This document shows positions 18,727 through 28,857 of a stretch of DNA of 64,000 nucleotides, piece after piece (position 1 is the first letter of the stretch; each line of letters starts with the position of its first letter). Below the pieces are notes generated by a model, which saw nothing but the letters and a program-made list of their open reading frames with translations, ran no database searches and was not told the origin of the DNA. The DNA lies in assembly GCF_947241705.1 (NCBI RefSeq), contig NC_079265.1, positions 124,001-188,000 of the forward strand, read 5' to 3'. A program made the translations under genes and the position numbers. The DNA comes from Saccharomyces mikatae IFO 1815 (taxonomy: Eukaryota > Ascomycota > Saccharomycetes > Saccharomycetales > Saccharomycetaceae).

Positions 18727-19044
18727 ATGCTAAGGAAGGGCACTTCAACTATATACACGGCACACAAGAAAAGTAACAGCAGCATACTCAGGAGTCAACG
18801 AGACCAAACTAAGGTGGAATCGCTAGTAGAAGAATCACCGATAGGTGATTTTGGGATTCATAATCAACCTACACAACCTGGTGTGATATACTATTTCGTG
18901 GAGTTGACAAATTTAGGCATACACGATAACACAAGCAGTAATAATAACAATAACAATAACAACCATAGCGACGATGAAAACGGTAGTCGATACGGTCAGG
19001 GTAGCAGCTTAGGTAGGAACGTCCATTCCCGCCGTTATTCATGA
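18727..19044 (+). CDS. ROQ1: ROQ1, stress-induced regulator of ubiquitin ligase Ubr1
   Basis: The 105-residue protein matches S. cerevisiae Roq1 (104). Roq1 is cut by the protease Ynm3; the fragment that begins with Arg22 binds the type-1 N-degron site of Ubr1 and redirects it to misfolded ER and cytosolic proteins (the SHRED pathway). Leu21-Arg22 are kept (SSILRSQRD), as is the hydrophobic stretch VIYYFVELTN needed for reprogramming. The ATG at 18727 was chosen because it sets Arg22 at the known position. An in-frame ATG at 18640 would add 29 Arg-rich residues and is probably leader. An Asn run near residues 70-80 varies in length between species. Confidence 0.93.
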   Translation: MLRKGTSTIYTAHKKSNSSILRSQRDQTKVESLVEESPIGDFGIHNQPTQPGVIYYFVELTNLGIHDNTSSNNNNNNNNHSDDENGSRYGQGSSLGRNVHSRRYS

Positions 19045-19461
19045 ATATAAGCATTATCAAGCCCATGCAGCAATGCTATTAGGGTGTGTGCTGGAAGCCC
19101 ACAGGCGGATGCAGGGTAGTAACGAATTCATGCAATTCATATCATGCCACTGAGGATAAGACATTATGAAAGGAGAACGGGACCTTGTTAAGTTATAGGT
19201 TCCTGTGTAGACAGTGTATATTATATATATCATATTTGTATAATAATACAGAGATCTTTGCCTACGTCACACTCTATCCCATCAAGCTTTTTCGCTATTG
19301 TCTCAATCAAATTGGTCACCCGGTTTTTCTCGCGCCAAAATTTCCATCTTATGCCAAATTATTGAAAATAAAATCACCAATTCTCACCAGAGGTTAGAAG
19401 ATGTGAGAGAGCCATTTAGAATAAGAAGGCGTTTCGCAAAAGTATTGTAGACAGTAGCATC
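19045..19461. other. ROQ1 3' flank / TIM17 promoter
   Basis: The 417-bp gap between plus-strand genes contains CTCGCGCC near 19329-19336, a core liked by the Rsc3/Rsc30 factors. A 70-codon frame at 19185-19397 has no recognisable product. Confidence 0.4.
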
Positions 19462-19938
19462 ATGTCAGCAGATCATTCTAGAGATCCATGTCCTATCGTT
19501 ATATTAAATGATTTCGGTGGTGCCTTTGCCATGGGTGCTATTGGTGGTGTCGTTTGGCATGGGATTAAAGGTTTTAGAAATTCGCCATTAGGTGAACGTG
19601 GTTCAGGAGCTGTGAGTGCCATCAAGGCGCGCGCTCCTGTGTTGGGTGGTAACTTTGGTGTGTGGGGTGGTTTGTTCTCTACTTTTGACTGTGCTGTGAA
19701 AGCCGTCAGAAAGAGAGAGGATCCATGGAACGCTATCATTGCAGGGTTTTTCACTGGTGGTGCTTTGGCTGTGAGAGGTGGTTGGAGACATACAAGGAAC
19801 AGTTCTATCACATGCGCCTGTTTGTTGGGTGTGATTGAAGGTGTGGGGCTGATGTTCCAGAGATATAGTGCTTGGCAAGCCAAGCCTATGGCTCCTCCTT
19901 TGCCTGAAGCTCCCCCCTCTCAACCTCTTCAAGCTTAG
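19462..19938 (+). CDS. TIM17: TIM17, core of the TIM23 presequence translocase
   Basis: The 158-residue protein has the Tim17/22/23 fold: four short membrane segments with GxxxG-type motifs such as [10 protein letters not shown]. It is an essential inner-membrane subunit of TIM23, which moves presequence proteins into the matrix or inner membrane. Cys10 and Cys77, which form a structural disulfide in yeast Tim17, are both present. Length is the same as in S. cerevisiae. The 3' flank has a perfect Puf3 motif at 20091-20100. Confidence 0.97.
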   Translation: MSADHSRDPCPIVILNDFGGAFAMGAIGGVVWHGIKGFRNSPLGERGSGAVSAIKARAPVLGGNFGVWGGLFSTFDCAVKAVRKREDPWNAIIAGFFTGGALAVRGGWRHTRNSSITCACLLGVIEGVGLMFQRYSAWQAKPMAPPLPEAPPSQPLQA

Positions 19939-20314
19939 ATGATAGAGAGAGAGACTGTATGATTCATTTTCCATAGCCGCTGATGGGATACCCACTCGGC
20001 ACATTCTTTATTATACGAATGTTGTATTGCACTAACTTCCTTCACTTTTCACTTTATTTCATCCTACCGTAGAGCCACTATTTCTCCCATCATGTATATA
20101 TTTTATATAAAAAAATAACATGTTCCCTACATCTGAAAAATAAAAATAATAGGCCAAAAACTGGCATGAATACTTTATAATGTTATTTATTAATTGTAAT
20201 GACTATACGTATAGAAAAGATTAAAAGGCAAAATTCATGTACATGTAATGTAAGAAGAGTACTAAGCCGAAATAAAGAGAAAAGAGGGGGGAAGAAAGCC
20301 AGACAAACAACGAT
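19939..20314. other. TIM17-YAK1 convergent 3' flanks
   Basis: The 376-bp convergent region holds TIM17 (left) and YAK1 (right) 3' UTRs. A Puf3-type motif at 20091-20100 and TATATA polyadenylation elements near 20095-20107 are the visible signals. Confidence 0.55.
20091..20100 (+). promoter_or_regulatory. Puf3 binding motif in TIM17 3' UTR
   Basis: CATGTATATA fits the extended Puf3 RNA consensus CNUGUANAUA at all fixed positions, including the upstream C that marks Puf3 rather than other PUF proteins. It is about 155 nt after the TIM17 stop, within a normal yeast 3' UTR. Confidence 0.6.
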
Positions 20315-22723
20315 TCATTCTTCGACAATGTGAAGCTTATTAAACTCGTTTGTGGGGCCTTCTTGGACAGAATGAGTGGCAACAAAATCATTCGGAAAGT
20401 CGCTTGATATGTTCTCCTTTCTCTTACTGATAGTTCCGATATCAACACTATCAGCGCCACCACTGGAAGAATTTGAATTGTAAACATAGTTATTGTTTAC
20501 AGCATTATTATAGTGCCTTGTGCCCCCGTGGTCCCTCTGTTGGCCTTTCCCATTATCGTGTTTCTCCGATGGCCCAGGTAGAGACGATCCTGGAGGAAAC
20601 CATTCTCCTGTAAATTCCTGTTTTGTTATGAATGGATGCAGCATTGCTTGTTGTGGTGTCCACCTTTCTAGCGGGTTTAAATTAAGTACCCCGCCTAGAA
20701 AATGAATCAAGCACTCCCTGTTCTGCATTTCTTGATCAATGAGTTCCTGAGAGTTCTGGATGCTTTTAGGATACCTGTAGTTTCGAATAATATCTGGCAA
20801 CTTTTTCCATTTGAAATATTGCTTACTTGGCTTTTCTACTATATTGTATTCTCTGCAGAATTCTTCAATAGTTTTTATGCGATGCTTTTGAGTAGATGTT
20901 CCACTTTCTTCTAACGTCAACTTTCTCATAAATTTTCCAGAATTTTTGCCCATATCTATCATCCACGATGGCGGATATCCAAGCGTGTCTATTATTCTTG
21001 TTAACTGATTATACTCAGAAGCTCCTGGAAAAATCGGTATTCCCAAAAATAACTCTGCAACAATACAACCCAAGGACCACATGTCAATACTGGTCGAATA
21101 TGGGATTCCCAGTATGATTTCAGGAGCACGATAAAACCTAGACTGAATATACGTGTAAACGGTCCTAGCTTCTTCGCAAGATGAGCCAAAATCGATAATC
21201 TTCAACTCCGGCTTATCAGGGGCACAAAGTAAAATATTCTCAGGCTTCAAATCGCAATGAATTAGTTTGCTTTCCTTCAACACGCATAAGGAATCTAATA
21301 TCTGAGTGGTGAATGTTCTGATAAGTTGTATAGACAGCCCATGAAACTTATTCTGTTTTAACAATTCATACAAATTATTACTTAGTAATTCAAAAACCAA
21401 GCATAAATGGTTCTTGTGAACAAACGAGTCATGCATTCTTAAAAAATGGTGTTTATTAGCAGGATCTATCTTCTGGTTTAACAGCTCTAGAATTTTTGCT
21501 TCTGTAATACTTTGGGTCAAATACTCTGTTCTTGATTTCACTACTTTTACTGCTAAAATTTCTTTAGTTAACAAATTTTGACATTTGACCACTTGGCCAA
21601 ATGTACCTTGTCCCAGAATGTCAAGTACAAGGTACTTTCTATTCTGCTCTACGCCCAAAACATCATTTACATAAAGAATATAGTCACTGTTTATGTTGTC
21701 GAACCCTTTGTTACATTTCCCCTCGCTGGGTTTTGTGAGTACTCTCTTAGGGTTTTTAGACGTTTGGTAGGTGAAGTCAGGAGAGCATAAGGAATATGTG
21801 GTAATCAAGCTTTTTGTGACACTAATTAAAGGGGAAATTGTCTTAGAATTTAGTGAGGCACGTCTGAACTTTGGAGTTGCATTTGAGACAGGTTGGAGAT
21901 CATTTTTAGAACTGCAAGGTTGCATCTGAGGGATAGATAACTTTTGGGCCTGTACTTCATCCCTTCGCAACTGCTTAAAAGGAGGCTGTAATGGGGGACT
22001 TGTACTCGGAGGATACGCACTAAGTCTTCTGTAGGGTGAAATCACGGGTATTGAACTTGTTCCTTGGTTGGCATTTGAATTGAAGGTAGAAAAATTGGAC
22101 GAATAATTTGTTGCAGCTAGACTTTGCCTTCTCTGAAATTCTTGACGGTCGTAAAGAGAGGGCACAAACCTGGAACCGAATTGAGAGGGAGGTATGGTGC
22201 CCTGCTGGTATGCATGTTGTTGTTGCCGCTGTTGTTGTTGTTGCTGCTGATAAGCAGAAGGATACTGGCCACTGCTGTTTCCTGGTAGATTCGTATTAGA
22301 GCTCGTGTAAGCAGGATAACTGTCGTACTGGAAAGGGTTTGGAGCAGGTGCTCTAGCCGGAGGTACAACGAGACTAGATTTACGTCGTCTGTAGGCATCT
22401 AAACTTTCATTACTGTTTAAATCGTCGTATTGAAGAGGGTAGACCAGGTTTTGTTGAGAATTCGTTACTTTTTCTTCATTCCATGGATTAACGAAGCAAA
22501 ATTGGGAATTCTGCTGTTGTTGCTGTTGCTGTTGCTGTGGATGCCTTTGAGAGCTTTGATTCACATATGATGGATTCCATATACTACTTCCCAAATGGCT
22601 ATTGTCCTGACTTGCTCTACCTGAGCCCACACTGGCATCACTGTTAGTGGCTACCGTCGGGCTTAGAGAGGCATTTTTATTGCTATTGGTGCTTGTGGAG
22701 TCGTTATTATTTGATGTATTCAT
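20315..22723 (-). CDS. YAK1: YAK1, DYRK-family protein kinase
   Basis: The 802-residue protein has a low-complexity N-terminal half with Gln runs (about 63-71 and 159-169) and a kinase domain from about 364 to 710. The glycine loop GQGTFG is at 371-376, the ATP lysine at 393, HCDLKPEN at 489-496, DFG at 511-513 and the DYRK YxY autophosphorylation motif at 523-525. RRAS near 287-290 is the expected PKA site that controls its nuclear location. Yak1 slows growth on glucose loss, acting opposite to PKA and on Crf1, Pop2, Hsf1 and Msn2. Gln-run lengths differ from S. cerevisiae (807 residues), as is usual. Confidence 0.97.
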   Translation of the reverse strand: MNTSNNNDSTSTNSNKNASLSPTVATNSDASVGSGRASQDNSHLGSSIWNPSYVNQSSQRHPQQQQQQQQQNSQFCFVNPWNEEKVTNSQQNLVYPLQYDDLNSNESLDAYRRRKSSLVVPPARAPAPNPFQYDSYPAYTSSNTNLPGNSSGQYPSAYQQQQQQQRQQQHAYQQGTIPPSQFGSRFVPSLYDRQEFQRRQSLAATNYSSNFSTFNSNANQGTSSIPVISPYRRLSAYPPSTSPPLQPPFKQLRRDEVQAQKLSIPQMQPCSSKNDLQPVSNATPKFRRASLNSKTISPLISVTKSLITTYSLCSPDFTYQTSKNPKRVLTKPSEGKCNKGFDNINSDYILYVNDVLGVEQNRKYLVLDILGQGTFGQVVKCQNLLTKEILAVKVVKSRTEYLTQSITEAKILELLNQKIDPANKHHFLRMHDSFVHKNHLCLVFELLSNNLYELLKQNKFHGLSIQLIRTFTTQILDSLCVLKESKLIHCDLKPENILLCAPDKPELKIIDFGSSCEEARTVYTYIQSRFYRAPEIILGIPYSTSIDMWSLGCIVAELFLGIPIFPGASEYNQLTRIIDTLGYPPSWMIDMGKNSGKFMRKLTLEESGTSTQKHRIKTIEEFCREYNIVEKPSKQYFKWKKLPDIIRNYRYPKSIQNSQELIDQEMQNRECLIHFLGGVLNLNPLERWTPQQAMLHPFITKQEFTGEWFPPGSSLPGPSEKHDNGKGQQRDHGGTRHYNNAVNNNYVYNSNSSSGGADSVDIGTISKRKENISSDFPNDFVATHSVQEGPTNEFNKLHIVEE

Positions 22724-23289
22724 TATTCTTTCAAATTAGCATGTGAAAATGATAACGGAAAGATTTGCCCTCGTACAATCAGTTCTGCTCTTGATCAAAA
22801 ACTTCTACTAACCTGTTCCTTCAGTCTACACCCAATATATCAATAAGAATACATGTGCTCTTTCTCTAGCGCTTACACCCAAATCGTTTCCTTATTTATC
22901 TGTTTAACATTGCTATTCATTGTTCAGGCCAGAAGGGGTAAATCTGAGGAAGGGGCTCGCCGGGAAAAAGCTGCAGAAGGGGTAGTTAGGTTTATCATGG
23001 CACTTGCGCCATTTTAACATTTGTATTAGGTCTTCTCTATATTTTTTGCATTTTTTGTCTTCAAATAATTCTGGCGTTTAGGTTATTTTGACGTATAACG
23101 TGATATTTATAGGGTTTGTGTCGTCTTTTTTCACATTTTTGGCGAGTTAGCCACCAAGAATATATACAATGAAACGAAAAAGTTAAGAAAAGAGCGTTAG
23201 GTAGGTTTCTGCAATCTAATATTTGAGGTTAAGGACGAGAGTGCATCATTACTCATTTGTAGTAATAACCTATAAGAATATATACAGAA
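22724..23289. other. YAK1-RPB4 divergent promoter
   Basis: The 566-bp divergent promoter carries an Abf1 consensus at 23092-23104, nearer RPB4. T-rich stretches around 23035-23075 suit a nucleosome-depleted region. Confidence 0.55.
23092..23104 (+). promoter_or_regulatory. Abf1 site upstream of RPB4
   Basis: CGTATAACGTGAT fits CGTNNNNNRYGAY at every position, about 185 bp upstream of the RPB4 ATG, a common place for Abf1 at housekeeping promoters. Confidence 0.65.
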
Positions 23290-23955
23290 ATGAATGTATC
23301 TACATCAACATTCCAAACAAGGCGGAGAAGATTGAAGAAAGTGGAGGAGGAAGAAAACGCTGCCACTTTGCAATTAGGCCAAGAATTTCAATTGAAACAG
23401 ATAAACCACCAGGGTGAAGAAGAAGAACTGATTGCCTTGAATCTGAGTGAAGCCAGATTAGTAATCAAAGAAGCTCTAATAGAACGTAGGAGAGCATTTA
23501 AGAGATCACAAAAGAAACATAAGAAGAAGCACCTGAAGCATGAAAGCGCCAATGATGAAACTACAGCTGTAGAGGATGATGATGAGGATCTGGATGAAGA
23601 TGACGTTGATGCCGACGATGATGATTTCATGCATTCTGAAACTAGAGAAAAGGAATTGGAGTCTATCGATGTTCTATTAGAACAAACCACGGGAGGAAAT
23701 AATAAGGATTTGAAAAATACGATGCAGTACTTGACAAATTTCTCTCGATTTAGAGACCAGGAAACCGTTGGAGCAGTTATACAACTTCTGAAAAGTACTG
23801 GATTACATCCGTTTGAAGTGGCACAACTGGGTTCTTTGGCCTGTGACACGGCTGATGAAGCGAAGACTTTGATTCCGAGTTTAAACAATAAGATATCCGA
23901 TGACGAGTTGGAGAGGATATTGAAGGAGTTATCAAATTTAGAAACTCTTTATTAA
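23290..23955 (+). CDS. RPB4: RPB4, RNA polymerase II stalk subunit
   Basis: The 221-residue protein equals S. cerevisiae Rpb4 in length. Rpb4 pairs with Rpb7 to form the Pol II stalk; it also travels with mRNA to the cytoplasm and takes part in decay. A basic stretch RSQKKHKKKHLKH (about 76-89) is followed by the yeast-specific acidic insert at about 98-118, then the conserved C-terminal HRDC-like helical domain (about 120-221). The start at 23290 gives MNVSTSTFQTRRRR. It is divergent from YAK1 and converges with YUR1. Confidence 0.97.
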   Translation: MNVSTSTFQTRRRRLKKVEEEENAATLQLGQEFQLKQINHQGEEEELIALNLSEARLVIKEALIERRRAFKRSQKKHKKKHLKHESANDETTAVEDDDEDLDEDDVDADDDDFMHSETREKELESIDVLLEQTTGGNNKDLKNTMQYLTNFSRFRDQETVGAVIQLLKSTGLHPFEVAQLGSLACDTADEAKTLIPSLNNKISDDELERILKELSNLETLY

Positions 23956-24036
23956 AGTGATGTATATATACGTGTGTGTAAGTAGTATTGATTTTCTTTC
24001 TCTACGATTTAAACTATCTAGCGCTAAGAGAAAAGA

Positions 24037-25323
24037 CTAAACCTGAGGTTGCTCTTCCTTCAAAAAATATTTGCCGCTGCCGTTTTTCCACCATCTCATC
24101 AAACAACTATGGGGTGCTATATCTATGACGCTCTCGTCATCACTTTGACATCTACAACGCTGATCGAGCCTAACTGCATATGATGCCGGACAGGTACCAA
24201 ATGGTGAGTGGAAATAGCCAAGTTCATCAAAATGAATGATTTCATCAGGTTTCAGTAACAAGGAGACACCAATTGAGTGAACAGGAGCATCCCCCCATCT
24301 CTCGTAATAAAACCCGCCTTTGATGTCCAAAGATTCAAAAAATTTCTTGTATTCGTCACCTCTGAAGAAATTCAAGTCACCAATCTCAAAATTTGACCAG
24401 AAATGGCATAAGTTGTAGTTGGAGTTTGCTTCAATAATGGGGTAGTGCTTACCGACTAGTCCTGAATCAGTCAAAAATGCATACGCACTTTCCTCTTTAG
24501 GTAAAATTGTCCCTTCGTTAGTTTCCAAATACTTCTCTACTGCATCCCATAAGGTCGGTATAGTTTCTTCGTATTCATATAACGAAATCACAAAGCCATA
24601 TTTTTTGCCCTTCAGCCTCATAATCCTAAATGGATCGTACGGGAAATCACAGTAATATTTGACATTGGGTTCTACTCTAAAATAATAGTCATAATCGTCC
24701 AATATTGACTGCTTGAAAAAGAACCCGGAATTGAACCTGCACATGTTTCTATATGATTTGGATCCCCCATACAAGACTCCATCATCCTCCATCTCACGTA
24801 GTCTTTCTTCAAAGAAGGTTTCGTTTATCCATGTCGGCCGATTCCAGTCTTCTGGTGGAATTAAGGCATACTGGGCTTTCCCACTTGCCATTGCTGTAGT
24901 AGCTTCGATAAAATCTTGATCGAAGGGAACGTCATTCAGGAAAGTCCAATCGTAGTGATATTTATTATTAAACCTGTCTTCTAGGGATCTCATCGAATCC
25001 AGTGCGCCTTCTAACTCCGAATTTCTCACCAACATTAATATTGTCGCATTCTCCCTTGGATAAACATGATTGAAATCATCTTGTCTTGTATAATTTAGGG
25101 CGTTCTCATCATAGCTATTACGAGAAAGTTTTAAATGCGGAAAATAATGTCTTCTTCGACTTGAGTCATACTTTTCTTTTGCTTTTTGAGAATCGATAGT
25201 ATACGAATTATCAATATTCTGATATTTTCGTATGAGAAGTAACTCTTTGCAAAAAATATAAATCAAAAGAGTCCATATTGGCAAGAATATGCCAAGGACG
25301 TATAGCGAGCCTCTTTTTGCCAT
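24037..25323 (-). CDS. YUR1: YUR1, Golgi mannosyltransferase (KTR family)
   Basis: The 428-residue type II membrane protein has a short cytosolic N-terminus, one signal-anchor at about residues 6-27, a Lys/Arg-rich stem and a GT15 catalytic domain. The family motif YYFRVEPNV and the sugar-nucleotide stretch around it are visible in the middle. Yur1 adds alpha-mannose to N-linked glycans (and possibly O-glycans) in the Golgi, with partial overlap with Ktr1-Ktr3. Length matches S. cerevisiae Yur1. It converges with RPB4, with 81 bp between stop codons. Confidence 0.95.
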   Translation of the reverse strand: MAKRGSLYVLGIFLPIWTLLIYIFCKELLLIRKYQNIDNSYTIDSQKAKEKYDSSRRRHYFPHLKLSRNSYDENALNYTRQDDFNHVYPRENATILMLVRNSELEGALDSMRSLEDRFNNKYHYDWTFLNDVPFDQDFIEATTAMASGKAQYALIPPEDWNRPTWINETFFEERLREMEDDGVLYGGSKSYRNMCRFNSGFFFKQSILDDYDYYFRVEPNVKYYCDFPYDPFRIMRLKGKKYGFVISLYEYEETIPTLWDAVEKYLETNEGTILPKEESAYAFLTDSGLVGKHYPIIEANSNYNLCHFWSNFEIGDLNFFRGDEYKKFFESLDIKGGFYYERWGDAPVHSIGVSLLLKPDEIIHFDELGYFHSPFGTCPASYAVRLDQRCRCQSDDESVIDIAPHSCLMRWWKNGSGKYFLKEEQPQV

Positions 25324-25826
25324 TTACCGGTTTATGATGATATACTTTTTAATTCTTATAGCGACCTTTGAGCATTGGGTTAGGAATCGTGTGAAAAAGT
25401 AATGTGAGTTACTTCTGTAGGGAGGCAATAAGAAAGCTTAGTGTTTGGCTTCTAACTTTCGTTTATTCAGAAAAGCGTGGAAATTTTTGAAGTGAAGAGT
25501 TAAATATCTAGTTGTTGCTCACCCAGGAAAAGCAAAAAAAAGCTTCTGGGTAAAAAAAACTTTACAGCAAGTGCAGCTGATGAAGAATCAAACAAATACA
25601 TTCAAAGCATTTTTTAGCCCAAAATATTAAAAGAATAATCAGAAAATTATTTAGTTATTGTACATATTATATATTCAAATATTTATTACGATAAATCCCT
25701 AACAAAAAAATACGATAAAAGGATAATCAATAATAAAAAGAAATATGGGCAAAATAATATCATATAAGGGGAACACAGTTAGGAGAAAAGAAAGGTAGTA
25801 TGGTTGTGAATTTCTTTTCATAGAGA
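25324..25826. other. YUR1 promoter / TIF2 3' flank
   Basis: The 503-bp gap between minus-strand genes is AT-rich, with A runs near 25533-25560 and TATTATATATT near 25665 as a likely TIF2 polyadenylation element. No named activator site seen. Confidence 0.4.
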
Positions 25827-27014
25827 TCAGTTCAACAATGTAGCAATGTCGGATGGCAATTCTTCGATTTGAGTGGAGTAGAACTTTTCTAGTTCTCTCA
25901 TAGCGCCAACATCTTCGTTAGTGACAAAGTTGATAGCAACACCCTTTCTACCGAAACGACCACCTCTACCAATTCTGTGGATGTAGTTCTCCTTATTAGC
26001 TGGTAAATCGTAGTTAATAACCAATGAAACTTGTTGGACATCAATACCTCTTGCCAACAAATCGGTGGAGATCAAGATTCTGGAAGAACCACTTCTGAAT
26101 TCCTTCATAATGGTATCTCTTTCTTGTTGTGGTAAGTCAGAATAGATGGCAGAAACGGTAAATTTGTCGTCTCTCAACTTAGTGGTCAATTCTTCAACCT
26201 TTCTTCTAGTGTTACAGAAGATAACGGCTTGAGTGACGGAAATAGAGTCGTATAAATCTGTCAAACATTCGTATTTGTAATCTTCTTCTTCGACATTCAC
26301 GTAAAATTGTTTGATACCTTCCAAAGTCAATTCATCCTTCTTGACCAAAATTCTGACTGGGTTTCTCATAAATTTGGTGGTGACTTCCAAGACATCATTT
26401 GGCATGGTAGCAGATAAAAGAACAACTTGAGTAGTTGGAGGAAGTAAGGTGAAAATTTGGTAGATTTGTTCCTTGAAACCAGAAGACAACATTTCATCGG
26501 CTTCATCTAAGATGAACATCTTGATCTTGTCAGTTCTGAATCTACGTCTTTGGATGTTGTCGAAAACACGACCTGGGGTACCAACGACAATTTGAGCATC
26601 TCTCAAACCTTCAGCATCTTCAACAAAGGAAGTACCACCGATACAAGCGTGGACCTTGATGTCCATGTGGAAGGCCAAAGCCATGACAACTTTTTGGATT
26701 TGCAAAGCCAATTCTCTAGTTGGGGCCAACATCAAAGCTTGAGGAGCCTTGACTGAGGTATCAATTCTTTGCAAAGCAGCAATGGAAAAGGTACCAGTCT
26801 TACCAGTACCAGACTGAGCTTGAGCCAAGACATCGTGACCTTCGATAATAGGCATAATAGCACGTTGTTGAATGGCAGATGGTTCTTCGAAACCGTAACC
26901 AAAAACACCTCTCAACAAGTTTTCGTCCAATTCCATATCATCGAACTTGTAGACAACTTTGTCATAGTTGGTTTGGATTTGGGACTCTTCAATATCAGTA
27001 ATACCTTCAGACAT
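25827..27014 (-). CDS. TIF2: TIF2, translation initiation factor eIF4A
   Basis: The 395-residue DEAD-box helicase matches yeast eIF4A almost perfectly. The Q motif is near 43-49, motif I AQSGTGKT at 66-73, DEAD at 170-173, SAT at 201-203 and [11 protein letters not shown] near the end. It unwinds 5' UTR structure as part of eIF4F. Codons are strongly biased to the preferred set (GGT, GCC, TTG, AGA), as for a very abundant protein. The start at 27014 ([10 protein letters not shown]) is the family start; the frame runs open 63 codons further upstream through T-rich leader with no family support. TIF1 on another chromosome encodes the same protein in S. cerevisiae, so the call of TIF2 rests on gene order. 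Confidence 0.97.
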   Translation of the reverse strand: MSEGITDIEESQIQTNYDKVVYKFDDMELDENLLRGVFGYGFEEPSAIQQRAIMPIIEGHDVLAQAQSGTGKTGTFSIAALQRIDTSVKAPQALMLAPTRELALQIQKVVMALAFHMDIKVHACIGGTSFVEDAEGLRDAQIVVGTPGRVFDNIQRRRFRTDKIKMFILDEADEMLSSGFKEQIYQIFTLLPPTTQVVLLSATMPNDVLEVTTKFMRNPVRILVKKDELTLEGIKQFYVNVEEEDYKYECLTDLYDSISVTQAVIFCNTRRKVEELTTKLRDDKFTVSAIYSDLPQQERDTIMKEFRSGSSRILISTDLLARGIDVQQVSLVINYDLPANKENYIHRIGRGGRFGRKGVAINFVTNEDVGAMRELEKFYSTQIEELPSDIATLLN

Positions 27015-27304
27015 ATTGCAGTTACTATTTATTAGTTTCTTGTACACACCAGTCTTTATGTTTACCGAACCTTTTTTTTTTATGTTAAACGTTAGGATCT
27101 GCTGCTTTCCTCTCCTTGTGATGAGATTTCTTTTATATATGATGCTGAAAAAAAAAATAAAAAAAAATCGAAAAAAAGAAAGATACGCAAAACTAAAACG
27201 CATTCACCCGGCCTTTTGCCTTCGTCTGGCGTGACGATGATGTAGATAGTATATATTACGTAAAGAAGTATTGTGCAATGAATAATAGCGAAGGAGAGCC
27301 AGCT

Positions 27305-28444
27305 TCAAGTGTCGGACCTTGGAAATGCTCTTTGGACGCGGTCTAAATAGTTTGTGGTTTCCCAGTCAAATTTAAAGGCAGATTGCGGTTCAGAAATTGG
27401 GGTTTCAAGATTACCTTTTGCTGTATCTTTCTTTGAGGAAACGATACGTTTTGTTTGGATAACTTCGAGATTAACCTGGTTTTTATTTTCCCTTGTACTT
27501 TGATTTAACAATGTTCTGAGACAAGGAGATTCGTGGTGAAAATTTGTGTCCGTTTCGATATTGCCCAGTTGCAAGTGGGAGAAGTGGTCCCCTAAGTGGT
27601 ATTCATTGTAAAGATCACACTGTGTAGATCTCCACTGTTGGAAATAGCCATTCTCGTAGTCAATAGTAGTATGTGACCATGGCTTGGACGTTCCAATGAA
27701 ATGAATGAGTTTGATGTGCTGTTGGAAAAAAAATATGGCGGGTGAAGATTGGTATCCGTAATTAGGCATGGTTACGTTGTAAATAAAGGGAAGACGTATC
27801 CACTCCATAAGAGGGGATATCTTGTGCAAAATTTCTTTACTATAATTGCAAATAGGATTGAAAAATTGATTGAAGATTCCTTGATCAGCACCATCAATTG
27901 ATACGGTTTTCATCAAAAAATCTTGTAAACTCCTTGCCATTTCCAAATCTGGAACCAAAAGCAGTACTCCGGTATTGAACATGTCAGGCCATCCAATATC
28001 TGGGGCAGCAGCAATCTGGAACCTTGTTTGTTCCGGATATAATTGCAGGATTTTAAAAAACTCTTTGTCTAGTGGCAAAGTATCTGCATCCAAAAACAAA
28101 ACCTTATCGAACTGCACCAATTCCCATAGTCTGGCTTTAAGTAAAGTATGAGATAGCTCAGGTCTTTTCAATAGCTCAAGATTTGCCTTATTGTTCTTCA
28201 CGCACTTCTCCTGATCTTTTAGCGGTTCAATGATAATGATTTCCTTAAAGAGGCTCCTTATCAAAGTTACTTCCTGGGTACAAAAGCCATCGAACAAACC
28301 TCTTGTTACGAGTAGACATACGGTGATTTCAAATTCTACTACAGCCTTCTTCAGGAGTCTTTGTAACTGATACGCTAAAGTCAATGCACCAGGTAAATAG
28401 TCCTGTGAATACAATAACGTGCAAATAGCAATTTTACCAGCCAT
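27305..28444 (-). CDS. GLG2: GLG2, glycogenin (self-glucosylating glycogen primer)
   Basis: The 379-residue protein is a GT8 glycosyltransferase. The metal-binding DAD is at 119-121, DQG at 187-189 and HFIGTSKPW at 248-256. Self-glucosylated tyrosines expected from S. cerevisiae (230, 232 and 367) appear here as Y229, Y231 and Y366. The C-terminal stretch FDWETTNYLDRVQRAF is the glycogen-synthase (Gsy2) docking helix kept in glycogenins. It primes glycogen from UDP-glucose, overlapping with Glg1. Upstream, CCCCT at 28542-28546 is a single stress element. Confidence 0.96.
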   Translation of the reverse strand: MAGKIAICTLLYSQDYLPGALTLAYQLQRLLKKAVVEFEITVCLLVTRGLFDGFCTQEVTLIRSLFKEIIIIEPLKDQEKCVKNNKANLELLKRPELSHTLLKARLWELVQFDKVLFLDADTLPLDKEFFKILQLYPEQTRFQIAAAPDIGWPDMFNTGVLLLVPDLEMARSLQDFLMKTVSIDGADQGIFNQFFNPICNYSKEILHKISPLMEWIRLPFIYNVTMPNYGYQSSPAIFFFQQHIKLIHFIGTSKPWSHTTIDYENGYFQQWRSTQCDLYNEYHLGDHFSHLQLGNIETDTNFHHESPCLRTLLNQSTRENKNQVNLEVIQTKRIVSSKKDTAKGNLETPISEPQSAFKFDWETTNYLDRVQRAFPRSDT

Positions 28445-28857
28445 TAATACGTAACAAAGTTAACTTCTAACAAACGCCTAATATGGCGTTCTGTATCAGT
28501 GGGTATTTTTTTACAAGTGAATGCTTTATCCTTGGCCTTTTCCCCTCGTCCTTATATGTCATAGAAATGTAAACAAAACCCTTAACCGTTACCGCGCGGT
28601 GACGAATCAATTTGATTTTGTTTCGAGATGGTCATTTCAAGGATAACAAAGTCAAACTTAAATCGCATCAGCGCATCATCTAATATATTTTACTCTCTGG
28701 TGCCTTTTGTTTTTAAAATGTTCTTTTATTAATATATTTGTTGCATGTACGTAAAGTTATATCTAAATTAAAAACTGATAATATAACAGAAATAAAAATG
28801 CAGGAAAAACATGGCGAAAAACACGTCTCCTCCTCTTGTTATTTAATAATTATGTTC
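28445..28857. other. GLG2 promoter / RPS21B 3' flank
   Basis: The 413-bp gap has one CCCCT stress element at 28542-28546, about 98 bp upstream of GLG2, and the self-complementary ACCGCGCGGT at 28591-28600, which contains an Rsc3-type CGCGCGG core. Confidence 0.5.
28542..28546 (+). promoter_or_regulatory. STRE (Msn2/4 site) upstream of GLG2
   Basis: CCCCT stress element about 98 bp before the GLG2 ATG. Glycogen genes are commonly Msn2/4-induced, so the single copy is plausible. Confidence 0.45.

Noticed and set aside
25827-27203. Extended 458-codon reading of TIF2
   Set aside because: The extra 63 N-terminal residues come from T-rich leader and have no eIF4A counterpart; the normal start at 27014 is used.
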